Assembly (NCBI RefSeq): GCF_029051725.1
Contig: NZ_JAACFU010000006.1
Span: forward strand, 62,001 to 126,000
DNA from: Bradyrhizobium sp. CSS354
Lineage (GTDB): Bacteria; Pseudomonadota; Alphaproteobacteria; Rhizobiales; Xanthobacteraceae
Length of the DNA stretch: 64,000 bases
Reading direction: 5' to 3'
Shown here: positions 50,380-59,336 of the stretch, in pieces
Position numbering within the stretch: the first letter of the stretch is position 1
Layout: each line of letters starts with the position of its first letter
Position numbers and translations under genes: made by a program
The notes under the pieces: model-generated
Seen by the model: the letters and a program-made list of their open reading frames with translations, nothing else
The model's database searches: none
Told to the model about the DNA's origin: nothing

Positions 50380-51429
50380 ATGCTCGTGCACGTATTGGCC
50401 GACACCTCCGAGAAGCTCTTCGGGCTCTGCTCGCTTTTTGGAGAACAGTTCACCGTTGCCGGCGAGCGGCTCGATGTAGAAGCAAAGCTTCCGCACGATG
50501 GTGCTGCGGTCGTCGTCCGTGTCGACCTGCGAGCGCTCGACAACATCGCCGCACTGAAAAAGAGAGCTGCGCGGTTGGCCAAAGCAAAGAAGCGGATCTT
50601 CCTCGTCGAGCAAATCTCCCACGTTTGCATCTCGCAAGCTTATGCGCTCGGCGCAACGTCGGTGTTGCCTGGGAAGATCGATGCGGCCAAGCTCCTGGCC
50701 GCTTTGGCCGATCCCGTCGGCCACGGAACTGGGCCGACGAGCGGCATCTCGCAGCCTGACAATGCGGTCGACGCCGCAGCAACCGCCATTGCATCGATGT
50801 TCACCTCGATCACCCTCGGGGAGCGGGTCGACATCGCCGGTCCCAAGGAGGCGGGCCGCAAGATCACCAACCGGATTTCCGAGCATGGGTTGACCGAATG
50901 GCTGGCCACGGTGCGGCGCCATCACGAGGGAACGTTCCAGCACTGCCTGCTCGTGACCGGCGTCGCCGTCGATTTCGGCGTCAGTCTGGGGTTCCGCAAA
51001 AGTGACCTTGAACGGCTCTCCACTGCTGCCATGTTCCACGACATAGGAAAGGCCAGGGTGCCCTTGGCTATCCTGGACAAGCCAGGGCGCCTCGACGAGG
51101 ACGAGCGAGCGTTGGTCGCAACCCACCCGGCGGCGGGTTACGATGTGCTGCAAGGGCACTTGGACATCTCACCCGAAGTCCTCGATGCGGTCCGGCACCA
51201 TCACGAATATCTCGATGGCAGCGGCTATCCTGATGGCCTCTGCGCCGAGAACATCACCGATATTGTGCGCGTTCTAACAATTGCGGATATCTTTGCGGCG
51301 TTGATCGAGCACCGGCCGTACAAGCCGACAATGCCCCGCGCGGCGGCTTACGAGATTCTCTGCGGCATGAGAGGAAAGCTGGACAGGGTGCTAGTCGCCT
51401 CCTTTAAGCCTGTCGCGCTTACCAGATGA
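50380..51429 (+). CDS. HD-GYP domain c-di-GMP phosphodiesterase
   Basis: The 349-aa protein has an N-terminal receiver-like domain (about 1-110) that shows no clear phosphoacceptor Asp motif and so may not be phosphorylated. The C-terminal HD-GYP domain has AAMFHDIGKARVP (the HD pair), HPAAGYDVL and HHEYLDGSGYPDGL (the GYP motif); the remaining metal-ligand His residues are also visible. HD-GYP proteins hydrolyse c-di-GMP. With the PilZ gene immediately upstream, the pair can sense and degrade the same messenger. The sequence after the catalytic domain is short (KPVALTR at the end). Confidence 0.9.
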   Translation: MLVHVLADTSEKLFGLCSLFGEQFTVAGERLDVEAKLPHDGAAVVVRVDLRALDNIAALKKRAARLAKAKKRIFLVEQISHVCISQAYALGATSVLPGKIDAAKLLAALADPVGHGTGPTSGISQPDNAVDAAATAIASMFTSITLGERVDIAGPKEAGRKITNRISEHGLTEWLATVRRHHEGTFQHCLLVTGVAVDFGVSLGFRKSDLERLSTAAMFHDIGKARVPLAILDKPGRLDEDERALVATHPAAGYDVLQGHLDISPEVLDAVRHHHEYLDGSGYPDGLCAENITDIVRVLTIADIFAALIEHRPYKPTMPRAAAYEILCGMRGKLDRVLVASFKPVALTR

Positions 51430-51638
51430 ATTCTGGTGGACCCTATGAAGGAATTACAACTCTCCACCGACGGTGTGATAGAACGCGGTCTCCCTTCCAT
51501 GCGCTTCCGCTTCTGGCCCATTGCTGACTTCCGCCCTGAATTTTGATAAGTCCGCTAAGCACATCAACGACTTCGGCCGAATTCTTCCATAATAACTGGT
51601 ATGCGAACACGTCGGCAGCAGTCCCAGCATGAAAGTCG

Positions 51639-52253
51639 CTACACCAATGGGTCATTGCCTTTCGGCTGCTGCAAGAACTTCGGCATGTGGTTACGCGGTT
51701 CACGATCACGCGGGGCGGGGCGTTCGGACGGGTCGCGGCCGAGCTTGGACTGCAGCTCGACGAGGTCGGTGAAGACGTCGGCCTGGCGGCGCAGCTCGTC
51801 GGCGATCATCGGCGGCTGGCTCGCGATCGTGGAAATCACGGTGACCCGCACGCCGCGGCGCTGAACGGCCTCGACCAGGGAGCGGAAGTCGCCGTCACCC
51901 GAGAACAGCACCATCTGATCGATGTGCTCGGCGAGCTCCATCGCGTTCACGGCGAGCTCGATGTCCATGTTGCCCTTGACCTTGCGGCGGCCGGAGGCGT
52001 CGATGAACTCCTTGGTCGCCTTGGTGACGACGGTGTAGCCGTTGTAGTCGAGCCAGTCGATCAGCGGCCGGATCGAGGAGTACTCCTGATCCTCGATGAT
52101 CGCGGTGTAGTAGAACGCCCTAAGCAGCGTCCCGCGGCTCTGAAACTCCTTCAGCAGGCGCTTGTAATCGATGTCGAAGCCCAGAGTTTTCGCCGTCGCG
52201 TAGAGATTGGCTCCATCGATGAAGAGCACGATCTTGTTGATGGTGGAGGTCAT
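51639..52253 (-). CDS. NYN-domain (LabA/DUF88-type) protein
   Basis: The 204-aa protein has the NYN/PIN-like nuclease fold: KIVLFIDGANLYATA (first Asp), KGNMDIELAVNAMELAE and MVLFSGDGDFRSLVEAVQRRG (the acidic pair). These acidic residues bind a metal ion in related nucleases such as LabA-type proteins. RNA or DNA cleavage is plausible but unproven. The C-terminal tail (PSERPAPRDREPRNH) is disordered. It starts with MTSTINK at 52253 and stands alone, so its context does not help. Such genes are common in Rhizobiales chromosomes. Confidence 0.9.
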   Translation of the reverse strand: MTSTINKIVLFIDGANLYATAKTLGFDIDYKRLLKEFQSRGTLLRAFYYTAIIEDQEYSSIRPLIDWLDYNGYTVVTKATKEFIDASGRRKVKGNMDIELAVNAMELAEHIDQMVLFSGDGDFRSLVEAVQRRGVRVTVISTIASQPPMIADELRRQADVFTDLVELQSKLGRDPSERPAPRDREPRNHMPKFLQQPKGNDPLV

Positions 52254-52638
52254 TTTTGCTTTCGCGGAGGTACTTCATCAGGAAATGAGAGAAGGAATGC
52301 TTCGCTGAAGACTGAAGATGAAAGGCGGACAGTTGTTGTAGCATAGTTGCCATGGCTGATGCGCGCTAGGCGGTTGAAAAGGGGATTCTCGATCCTGCCT
52401 TTGTACTTCAGGTTGCAGGCGGTCATATTTGCGCTTTTGCCCGCACCGTGTTTTGCCACGTCGTCGGGCAATACTAGGGGCGCGCGGCCGCATGTAGCAT
52501 CCTCTCGGATGAATGCGGAATCTCGTAATTGACCGAAGTGAGCGTGACCGGCTTGCGGCGCAATGGCTCGAAGACATTAGCGTGAATCGTTCTTACCGGT
52601 TTGGCAGTGTGATAGATGGCGTCGCCAAGCTGGAGTCA
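52254..52638. other. 385-bp intergenic region, no gene seen
   Basis: This gap lies between two minus-strand genes, the NYN and LuxR-type genes. Short ORFs exist on both strands, but none looks coding. No hairpin or repeat was noticed. Confidence 0.4.
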
Positions 52639-53727
52639 TCACTTCTTCGGGACGAGGTTCGACAGCATCATCACCAACTGAGCCTGGCGGTTTGTCCCCG
52701 TCTTCATAAAAACAGACTTCAGTTGATTGCGCAGGGTCTGCTTGGAAAGTCCTCGCTCTGCCGCAAAATCTTCTAAATTCTTGCCGCTCGCAAGAGCCAC
52801 TGCGAGCCGGGATTCTGCGGCCGTCAGTTCGAAAGCCTCCCGCAGAGTCATCATGCCCGCTGACTGCATCAGGTCGGTGTCGGAGATAACTAGTATTGCG
52901 TGGAATAGGGAAAGGGGAGAGTCAGTTAGACCAGTAAGCCGCATCGGGTACATGACCAGTCGGCCACCTGAAAGTTTTTGCAGAACTATGGGCGCGATAG
53001 TGGAGGCTTCAAGGCTCCAGAACAGAGCTCTGATCGCGCTCTGCAGGAGTTCATTTGATTTCGGATCTTGGCAGCGAATGCGTCCTGCTGAAATCTGCAG
53101 ATCCGCTCCCATTAGTCGCTCCGCCGCCGGATTGACGCGAACCACGTGGCCCGACCGGTCAAGCAGAAGTGCCGCGCGCTCGGAGAAATCGAAGGCACTT
53201 AGTGCTGATTCCCCTTTTGCCAGGCCGAGCGCTGCGCAAGTCTGAACGACCGAATCCAAACTGTTGGACAACTCGGAAAGAGCTCGCAACTCTCTCGCGG
53301 AATAAGAACCTTGTTCTGGCGTCCTTTGTAGGCTCAAATTCCAAACTAGATCTCCCCGGCCGATCCGGACGCCTGCCCAACCGCTGAGATTACAGTTCCG
53401 AAGGAACTCTTGATAAAAAGGCGAACGCTTGCGTGCGTCTAATGGCATGCAGTCGTCGTCTGTCGCCACTCCATTGGCCAAGAAGGCGGCCTTCCCGCGG
53501 TAGCGCTCGTCGCGGCTTTGCCATCCGTCACTGACGTAAACATTTGCGCTGCGATCCATGGAAGGCGTAGCAGCAACGATAGGCAATGTTCCGACAACTG
53601 GTAACAGGACCGCGCCATACGACCCGGTGCATTCCGCGGCCGTCTGCAATGCCTCTGTCCAGAGAGAGGGATCGATCGCGGCGGCGGCCAACAGGCGGCT
53701 AAGTCGCTGCAGATCAAAGGGTTCCAT
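52639..53727 (-). CDS. LuxR-type transcriptional regulator with PAS-like region
   Basis: The C-terminal 60 residues are a LuxR/FixJ helix-turn-helix: LTAAESRLAVALASGKNLED, then GLSKQTLRNQLKSVFMKTG. The middle (about 195-300) is PAS-like, with GHVVRVNPAAERLMG. The N-terminal region is helical and unrecognised, a layout common to LuxR regulators in Bradyrhizobium. I chose the ATG at 53727 (MEPFDLQRLSRLLAAAA), which matches the usual start; an upstream ATG at 53790 would add 21 atypical residues. It stands alone. The effector is unknown. Confidence 0.8.
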   Translation of the reverse strand: MEPFDLQRLSRLLAAAAIDPSLWTEALQTAAECTGSYGAVLLPVVGTLPIVAATPSMDRSANVYVSDGWQSRDERYRGKAAFLANGVATDDDCMPLDARKRSPFYQEFLRNCNLSGWAGVRIGRGDLVWNLSLQRTPEQGSYSARELRALSELSNSLDSVVQTCAALGLAKGESALSAFDFSERAALLLDRSGHVVRVNPAAERLMGADLQISAGRIRCQDPKSNELLQSAIRALFWSLEASTIAPIVLQKLSGGRLVMYPMRLTGLTDSPLSLFHAILVISDTDLMQSAGMMTLREAFELTAAESRLAVALASGKNLEDFAAERGLSKQTLRNQLKSVFMKTGTNRQAQLVMMLSNLVPKK

Positions 53728-53972
53728 CCACCATTCCGACGTCGTTGAATGTGCCGCCGCACCTCTAAAGGCGTAGCCCAATTGGGCCATGCTGCCTCAG
53801 GACATTCGCCTTATCAAGGGGTTGGGGTAGGTCGGCGAGACCGACTTCGGCAAGGCGAGAGCAAAATGACCATCACGGAAGTTGGCCACGGTCCTACAGG
53901 GGCTCGTAGCGACCGCCCTCTTGGGCAATGCGGGCCGCTCCGCTGTTCCCGATTTTCGCTGAGCCCGCATTC

Positions 53973-54227
53973 ATGAACAGCTACGAACGCAACTTCTGTC
54001 GGAATAGAACCGGTGATCTGCCAACCTTTGACATCGATGTTCAGCGCAGGGGGCGACGTTGGGGCTGGTTCATTCGGACAAGCTCGGGCGAATGCTTAGT
54101 AGAAGGCCGAGAGCGCAGTCGGGCCGAGGCGAGATATAGGGCGGCACGAGCGCTGTTTCAGCTATTGACTTCCTCGCCCTACCAGAAAGCAGTCAAAGAA
54201 GCTTTGCGCGCCGGCAGACCTAGTTAG
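53973..54227 (+). CDS. Small basic hypothetical protein (84 aa)
   Basis: The ATG at 53973 begins MNSYERNFCRNRTGDLPTFD. The rest is Arg-rich (RRGRRWGWFIRTSSGECLVE, then SRAEARYRAARALFQLL). There is no signal peptide or membrane helix. Short Arg/Trp-rich proteins of this kind recur in Bradyrhizobium, but no function is known. It is a single gene between the LuxR-type gene and a decayed stretch; an in-frame start at 53928 is less likely. Confidence 0.55.
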   Translation: MNSYERNFCRNRTGDLPTFDIDVQRRGRRWGWFIRTSSGECLVEGRERSRAEARYRAARALFQLLTSSPYQKAVKEALRAGRPS

Positions 54228-54427
54228 TACACTTTCGCACGTTAGCGCGACACGAGAAAAAGCAATCCTCCATTGCTTGAAGGGTGGCCTGGCACGAGCT
54301 GCCCAGCGGAATGCACTCAGGGATCGGCTTTCGAGTGTGAGCGGGCTTCAGGTTTAGGGCAGGGCATCTTCAAGCGATACGACTAAGGACGGTACGCCTT
54401 GAGATCGACGCGCGGCCGCCGAGCGCG

Positions 54428-54540
54428 TTATCTAACGTGCATCTTCTCGACTGTCGCGTAGAGCAGCACGAAGATCGGTAAGAAGACGAAGAACCAAACC
54501 GCAGACTGATCGTTTTTGCGAATCCGCGGTTTGGGTTGCT
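54428..54540 (-). pseudogene. Remnant of a small single-helix membrane protein
   Basis: On the minus strand, a frame ending at 54428 reads RIRKNDQSAVWFFVFLPIF and then VLLYATVEKMHVR before a stop. This has the character of a small inner-membrane protein, but no start codon is found in frame upstream within a plausible distance. It may be the intact end of a gene that lost its N-terminus, or a real gene using a start I cannot see. Confidence 0.4.
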
Positions 54541-55021
54541 GTCGGTCGCGTGAGGCGTTGTCGAAAGCACTCGAGCGGGCCGACCTCGTCTTGCGATGCG
54601 GAGAGTTTCGTTGGAGACGTCCCAGCTTGTCAAAATCCTCAGCCGCTACAGACGTAGTCGGCTAAGCTCTTGCCCGGGGGCTCTAATTTGGGAGGCGCCA
54701 ATCCCGGTAAGGTGGCATCCGTGGGATGCGGTGCCTTTGGCTTCCGCAATGTGCTTGGGGCGCCTTCGTGGTAGGTCGATCGGTCTCCGGCCAATTTCTT
54801 CAAAAACAAAGGATACCCGAACGATCGTGCGGCCTGGGAACGCAGGCACGCTGATGCCTGTCAGCGTCGTCCGCCGGGAATATACAGGAGACCAACGCAG
54901 CAGCGCCGCCGCTTATCCGCGGCGAGAATCGGTCCGCCGCTGCGCAGGACGCGCGCGGTCGTTCATTTCTGCGCGGGAGAAATTGTGATCCGATGTATTT
55001 CCATTTTCTGGCCGATGCCCT

Positions 55022-56491
55022 TCAAGTTTTGGTAGTCACGCGACCTCGGGCATCCTTGACGATGTCACTTACTCCGGGAGCCTCCATCACCATCTCTGTC
55101 AGGCATATTTCGTTGACACCGGCTAGACCTTGCACCCGAGCAGCGATATTCACGTCCTGTCCGAAGTAGTCGATCCGATCGTTGAGCCTTACGGCTATGG
55201 CCTTGCCTTTGTGCACGCCGATTTTGAGGCCGAGCGGCCGCGAAGCGGTTTCGTTGAATCGCGACAGCTCTTCGATCATCTCGACGGATGCAAGAACGGC
55301 ATCCTGTGGACGCTCGAAGCCAGCCATGACGGCATCACCGATCGTTTTCACGATCGTGCCAGATCGATTCCTAATGATCTTATTCAAGATGTCGAAGTGC
55401 TGGCGGACGAGAAAGTAGGCATTCACATCGCCAATGCTTTCGTACAGTGGAGTCGAATCCTTTAGATCAGTGAACAGATAAGTGATGTCGGAAACGGCTA
55501 GACTATCGCGCTCGTCCACCAGCTGGGTCTTATAGAGCTCGCCGAAGCAGGGGGTGAGCAACAATCGCTTACCGGAAAGAAAAGGCTCATACTCGACCAG
55601 GTGGGGCTGGAACTGGGACGGATACTGAAGAAACCAGAAGCGGCCTCGATCCTTGGTGCGGTTCTCAATGTGGATGATGTGTTTGCCTGGGCTAAGATCG
55701 GCCGTCTGTCGAAACGCAAAGCGTCCGTCGCCAAGGATCATATTTCTCGGCCCAGTCGGCCGATCAGCAACTACGAACCGGCCCGATTCGAGCTGGATCA
55801 GCGATTCTTGGCGTTCCGCCGGTTCACCGTTCGCGAAGAAGACCACAAGAAGCTTGTGGCTAAGATCGAGCACCTCGAAACGGCCCGCAGTTACGTCGAA
55901 TTCAAAGTTCAACCGCTGACCCGCATCGATATCGGCAAATCCCCGCGAGAGTGTCGCAACGAGTTGCTCGTGTGTCATTCCGTGCGGGGGCTTGAAGTCC
56001 TTGGAGAAGTTGTAACGAAGATAGTAGTCCTGGACGGACAGCATGCCCGGATGACGATATAGGATGTCGCGAACCGAACTCGAGACGGTAAAGGCGACCT
56101 GGATGTAGTCGTCAAGCGCCGCCTCATTGAGGGCGTTGCAGAATTCGCACTGGAAACGTGGATGAACCTGGTCTAGCTCACGAAAAGTGCCGGCAACCTG
56201 CGGGCAATAGGCGCAGATGAGCAGCCACTGCATCTCGAATAGGCCAACCTTAGCGGCGTGGACGAACAGCTCGATTCCTTCAGCGTCACTTAGGCGGTTG
56301 GCAGTCGCGTATTGGATAGGATTGACGCGAAAAAGATCATAGTCGCCAGAGGTGCGAATAAAACCTTCGAGATCCGAAAGGGTCTGAGGCGCCCAGCTCG
56401 CTATCGACCCGAGCTCTATGAGACGCTGATTCAGGAGGCCTTCGTTGACTGGGGATGACCCTTGCATATCAAGTATGATACCTCGCTCCAT
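55022..56491 (-). CDS. DUF5939-type adenylate/guanylate cyclase, C-terminus frameshifted
   Basis: The N-terminal 270 residues resemble DUF5939, including two Cys pairs, CAYC and CEFC (about residues 93-120), that could bind zinc. The C-terminal part is a class III nucleotide cyclase: YLFTDLKDSTPLYESIGD (first metal Asp), IVKTIGDAVMAGF (second Asp, Lys) and YFGQDVNIAARVQ (the transition-state Asn/Arg). Substrate residues suit ATP. The protein stops after RVTTKT. One base out of frame, the sequence continues LKGIGQKMEIHRITIS and stops at 54963, the normal end of this family. So there is an indel near 55025-55040, real or a sequencing error. The catalytic core is complete without this tail. Confidence 0.85.
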   Translation of the reverse strand: MERGIILDMQGSSPVNEGLLNQRLIELGSIASWAPQTLSDLEGFIRTSGDYDLFRVNPIQYATANRLSDAEGIELFVHAAKVGLFEMQWLLICAYCPQVAGTFRELDQVHPRFQCEFCNALNEAALDDYIQVAFTVSSSVRDILYRHPGMLSVQDYYLRYNFSKDFKPPHGMTHEQLVATLSRGFADIDAGQRLNFEFDVTAGRFEVLDLSHKLLVVFFANGEPAERQESLIQLESGRFVVADRPTGPRNMILGDGRFAFRQTADLSPGKHIIHIENRTKDRGRFWFLQYPSQFQPHLVEYEPFLSGKRLLLTPCFGELYKTQLVDERDSLAVSDITYLFTDLKDSTPLYESIGDVNAYFLVRQHFDILNKIIRNRSGTIVKTIGDAVMAGFERPQDAVLASVEMIEELSRFNETASRPLGLKIGVHKGKAIAVRLNDRIDYFGQDVNIAARVQGLAGVNEICLTEMVMEAPGVSDIVKDARGRVTTKT

Positions 56492-56744
56492 GCTGGCGAT
56501 ACTGGTTAGTCGGCCATTCGACTAGCCACGCGACAATCGACGCGGTCCCTTTGTGTCCAACTGGTTTTAGTCGAACCGAGCCGGACAAGAAAAGTCAGCT
56601 CTATTGCCTGTATCAGTCGGCAATGCGACACTTTGATCGAATAGGCAACGTCTGGTCTTGTCCATCATGTCCATGAGAGCGGTGCGTTGACTCGAGGGCA
56701 GGCCGTGCGCGCCACGTTATGAAATAAGCTCAGGACCCGGGCAG

Positions 56745-57100
56745 GCGCCCCTCCCTCGCATTAGGTGGAAGAGGAATAGCCAGTATGTCTTTGCCATTTT
56801 AGAAAAGTTGAAGTCGCGCGCGATGATGCGGGTGGGGACGTTGTCCATGACGACCAGGCGGTCGGTCGCGTCTGGATAGTCCTTTGCGAACCGGGTCGCT
56901 ACCCGCGCCCGCGATCATGACCAACCAACGCGATCTTTTCGATATCCAGTTTTCGCATCAGTTCCCGAAGATCTTTCGCCATGTTTCGCTTGTCATAGCC
57001 CGCCACGGGTTTGTCTGTTTCACCATAGTGGGGCCGGCCTTGCAGAGTTTGGGAATTCCCTGGCCGCCGAACGTTTCCGAAACGTCCCGGAAGCCGCGCA
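56745..57100 (-). pseudogene. Alpha/beta hydrolase (haloalkane-dehalogenase/epoxide-hydrolase type) fragment
   Basis: The minus strand encodes RPHYGETDKPVAGYDKRNMA and KDLRELMRKLDIEKIALVGH with DRGRG, then a stop. After a one-base change in frame it continues VATRFAKDYPDATDRLVVMD, NVPTRIIARDFN and KMAKTYWLFLFHLM. The GHDRG motif carries an Asp nucleophile, as in dehalogenases and epoxide hydrolases. Both ends and most of the lid domain are missing, so it is a non-functional remnant. Confidence 0.75.
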
Positions 57101-57109
57101 GAGTGCGGG

Positions 57110-57555
57110 ACCCTTGATTAGTTCATCACCAGAAGTCGCGCTGTCTGAGATCATGGTTCTCTCTGGCAAATCCGGCGCGTCATGACGCAAGGTCATTCTT
57201 GTGATGGGTACCGGCCGTCAAGCAGCGCTCGCAATGGCATTCACAAAAGAGGGTTTCTGAGGGCTCTTGCAATGCCGGACACCGAGTCAAAAGGGGCGCG
57301 GTTCTGGGTGTTGCTTTGACCGAGATGCCTCCACGGTCCCCATCCCGCATATTTGCCGAATCCGTTGCACGTGCTTTCGCACTTTCCCTTCTTGGAAGGT
57401 GTGCTCGGTGCGATGTAGCGCGGACCAAGAAGGCGGCATGCGAGTATGAGAAAGTCGGATGAAATCTACGGGACCCAAGGCAGCGCCTTCGGCCGCCACC
57501 CGCGATGACCACTTCATCCTCGCCGTATTCGCGGGACAGCGATCGCGGCCCTCCT
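57110..57555. other. 446-bp region without a convincing gene
   Basis: Three overlapping frames (110 aa and 106 aa minus, 60 aa plus) cover this stretch, but all have irregular, Arg/Cys/Pro-rich composition and no recognisable motif. I see no repeat or RNA gene. It probably holds further decayed sequence. Confidence 0.4.
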
Positions 57556-57690
57556 TTACTCGGATAGGCGAGCGAGCTCCGACCACGCCAGCCCGGCGAT
57601 GATCCATCTCTGCCGTTCTAGCCCATCGGCTTCGGCAGCAAGCTTCATTGCCGCGATGGCCTCGCGCGCGGAGTCATAGGGGGGATCCAT
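57556..57690 (-). CDS. Very small hypothetical protein (44 aa)
   Basis: The ATG at 57690 opens a frame ending with TAA at 57556. It reads MDPPYDSAREAIAAMKLAAE and then ADGLERQRWIIAGLAWSELA, a well-formed helix with alternating hydrophobic residues, unlike the irregular frames around it. I recall similar short Trp-containing proteins in Bradyrhizobium. The evidence is composition and start/stop only. Confidence 0.5.
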   Translation of the reverse strand: MDPPYDSAREAIAAMKLAAEADGLERQRWIIAGLAWSELARLSE

Positions 57691-57826
57691 AGGCGCAAAT
57701 ATAGTTGAAGATCGTAAACGATCACGCACCAGTGGGACCGTAGCAATCCGGGGTCGGCAGCATACTCACCCAAGGGCTGTCTAGCGTCTGGAGATGCCCC
57801 GCCAACCCGCCCCATCGCGCATCCGG

Positions 57827-58431
57827 CTAAGAAGTGCGGTGCGCTTCCCGCTCCTCGCGTGTCGATTGTGATGATTGCCGGAGACCGCCTGAAGCGTAGA
57901 TGCGGATTGCGCAGGATACGTCCGTTTTCCATTCGAAGTGTTGGATGACGGTCTCGTGGTTGAACGATCCCGCCATGCTGATCAGTTGAAGGGACCCAAC
58001 CATTTGCTCGACCCGGCCTTCCCTTCCCAAAAGGCAGGAGCAAGCGCTCGCAATCGATGGTATGGCCGCCCTGTTGTAGGTCGAAAACACATTGTAGATG
58101 GCGCAGCCGCTGGTCACGCATTGTTCGGCGGCCTCTAGACCGAACTCCTTCAACGCTGGTGGCAGAACCTCTTCCATCGATTTCCCGGCCCAGCTCGAAT
58201 TGAAGACCTCTCCTACGCTGCGCCTTGGTAAAGCGCTCGAAATATGTGCCCCTCTCCCGGGCGCTCAACACTCCAAATGATCAGTTGTTTTGGGTCATGC
58301 AGCCGCGCTTCCGGCCTGAACTGATCGAGCGAGGGAAAGGGCAGATCGCCGGCCGTGCGTGCCCAGTACCGGCACATGGCCTGCTGACTGATGGATTTCA
58401 CATCGGCAAATGAACCGTCCGTGTATCGCAT
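57827..58431 (-). pseudogene. Frameshifted PAS_5-type protein
   Basis: The first frame, from 58431, gives MRYTDGSFADVKSISQQAMC and DPKQLIIWSVERPGEGHIFR, the start of a PAS_5-like protein common in Bradyrhizobium. It breaks near 58215. A second frame continues EEVLPPALKEFGLEAAEQC and, with a third frame between for GGHTIDCERLLLPFGK, ends GSLQLISM and IRIYASGG. At least three frame changes are needed, so the gene is disrupted. All parts are in the correct order, so it was once a single gene of about 195 codons. Confidence 0.75.
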
Positions 58432-58629
58432 GGCTCAAAAACTACCCGCCACGTCTTAACGAGCCGTCCGAGCAGCCTCTACCGAGCGACGATATGTCCA
58501 ATATAATTCGCCGAAGTTGGCCTACCGGAGGGCCTTTTTTTCAACGATGCCAGCTGGACTCTCGCGCCTAGATCAGGGTGCTCGGCGGCCGCGCCCTGCA
58601 GGAGCATCCAATTCCATCTATGAGGCGGA

Positions 58630-58960
58630 TCAAAACCGAGCGTCCAAGGCAGCTTTAGCCGTTAGGAGCCACAAAGACGCGAACACGATCGCTCAGAAGA
58701 CGTCGATGGCGCCGAACGGCACCACAGAGCCGACAACACGACCGGATTCAAATAGCGCAAAGACCGGGACTGAGAACGCCAGCTTTTCAAGGACGGCGAA
58801 CAGCATCGCCGGTCGAAAGCGTAGGGGATCATACGCTATCATGAAAAGATACCTTGTGCGGCTAGAGCCGTTCACACGAAGCCATAGAAGTATTCCGGAT
58901 GGGCCAAGATCCCCGTACCCACGGCAATGTTTGCTCGAGGAAGTAGAGAGGCAGTAGGAG
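58630..58960 (-). pseudogene. Small multi-helix membrane protein with internal stop and frameshift
   Basis: The minus strand encodes GILAHPEYFYGF, then, in another frame, LFMIAYDPLRFRPAMLFAVL and LAFSVPVFALFESGRV, followed by GAIDVF, an in-frame TGA where a Trp codon (TGG) is expected (58693-58695), and AIVFASLWLLTAKAAL to a stop at 58630. These hydrophobic segments resemble a small conserved membrane protein of Rhizobiales. A frameshift and a nonsense codon make it a pseudogene. Confidence 0.65.
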
Positions 58961-59336
58961 GCGCAGGGTGGCGGCATGCCCCACGCGGGGCAAGCTGCGT
59001 GTATCGGTTGCAGTAGGCAGCGCTGCCAGGCGGCGCCGGACCGGGTCGCGCCGAGAAGTTCAAGGATTCCTGTGGCCGTCTGATCCGCCTGCTTCGTGGT
59101 CAGCGCGACGGCGTGGCTTGGTACCGATCAGCAGCCCCAGATCGTGAGGACACGGGTGTTCCCGTCGGACCGATGCTCGCTCGGTCAGACATCATGCCGC
59201 GTCGCCGCAAATATCATTTCACGGAATTTGGCGCGACGTTCGCTCACTGGCGATGATCGAGTCTTCGTGCATACTTGCGACACACCAAGAGCTCGACAGA
59301 AGCTTTGGGAATGATCAGCGTCATGGGAGGACTGCA

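Noticed and set aside
54596..54988. 130-aa plus-strand frame between the small membrane remnant and the cyclase
   Set aside because: It has no motif, is Arg/Pro-rich, and overlaps the frameshifted C-terminus of the cyclase.
58517..58957. 146-aa plus-strand frame
   Set aside because: The opposite strand encodes hydrophobic segments of a recognisable, though broken, membrane protein. The plus frame has none.
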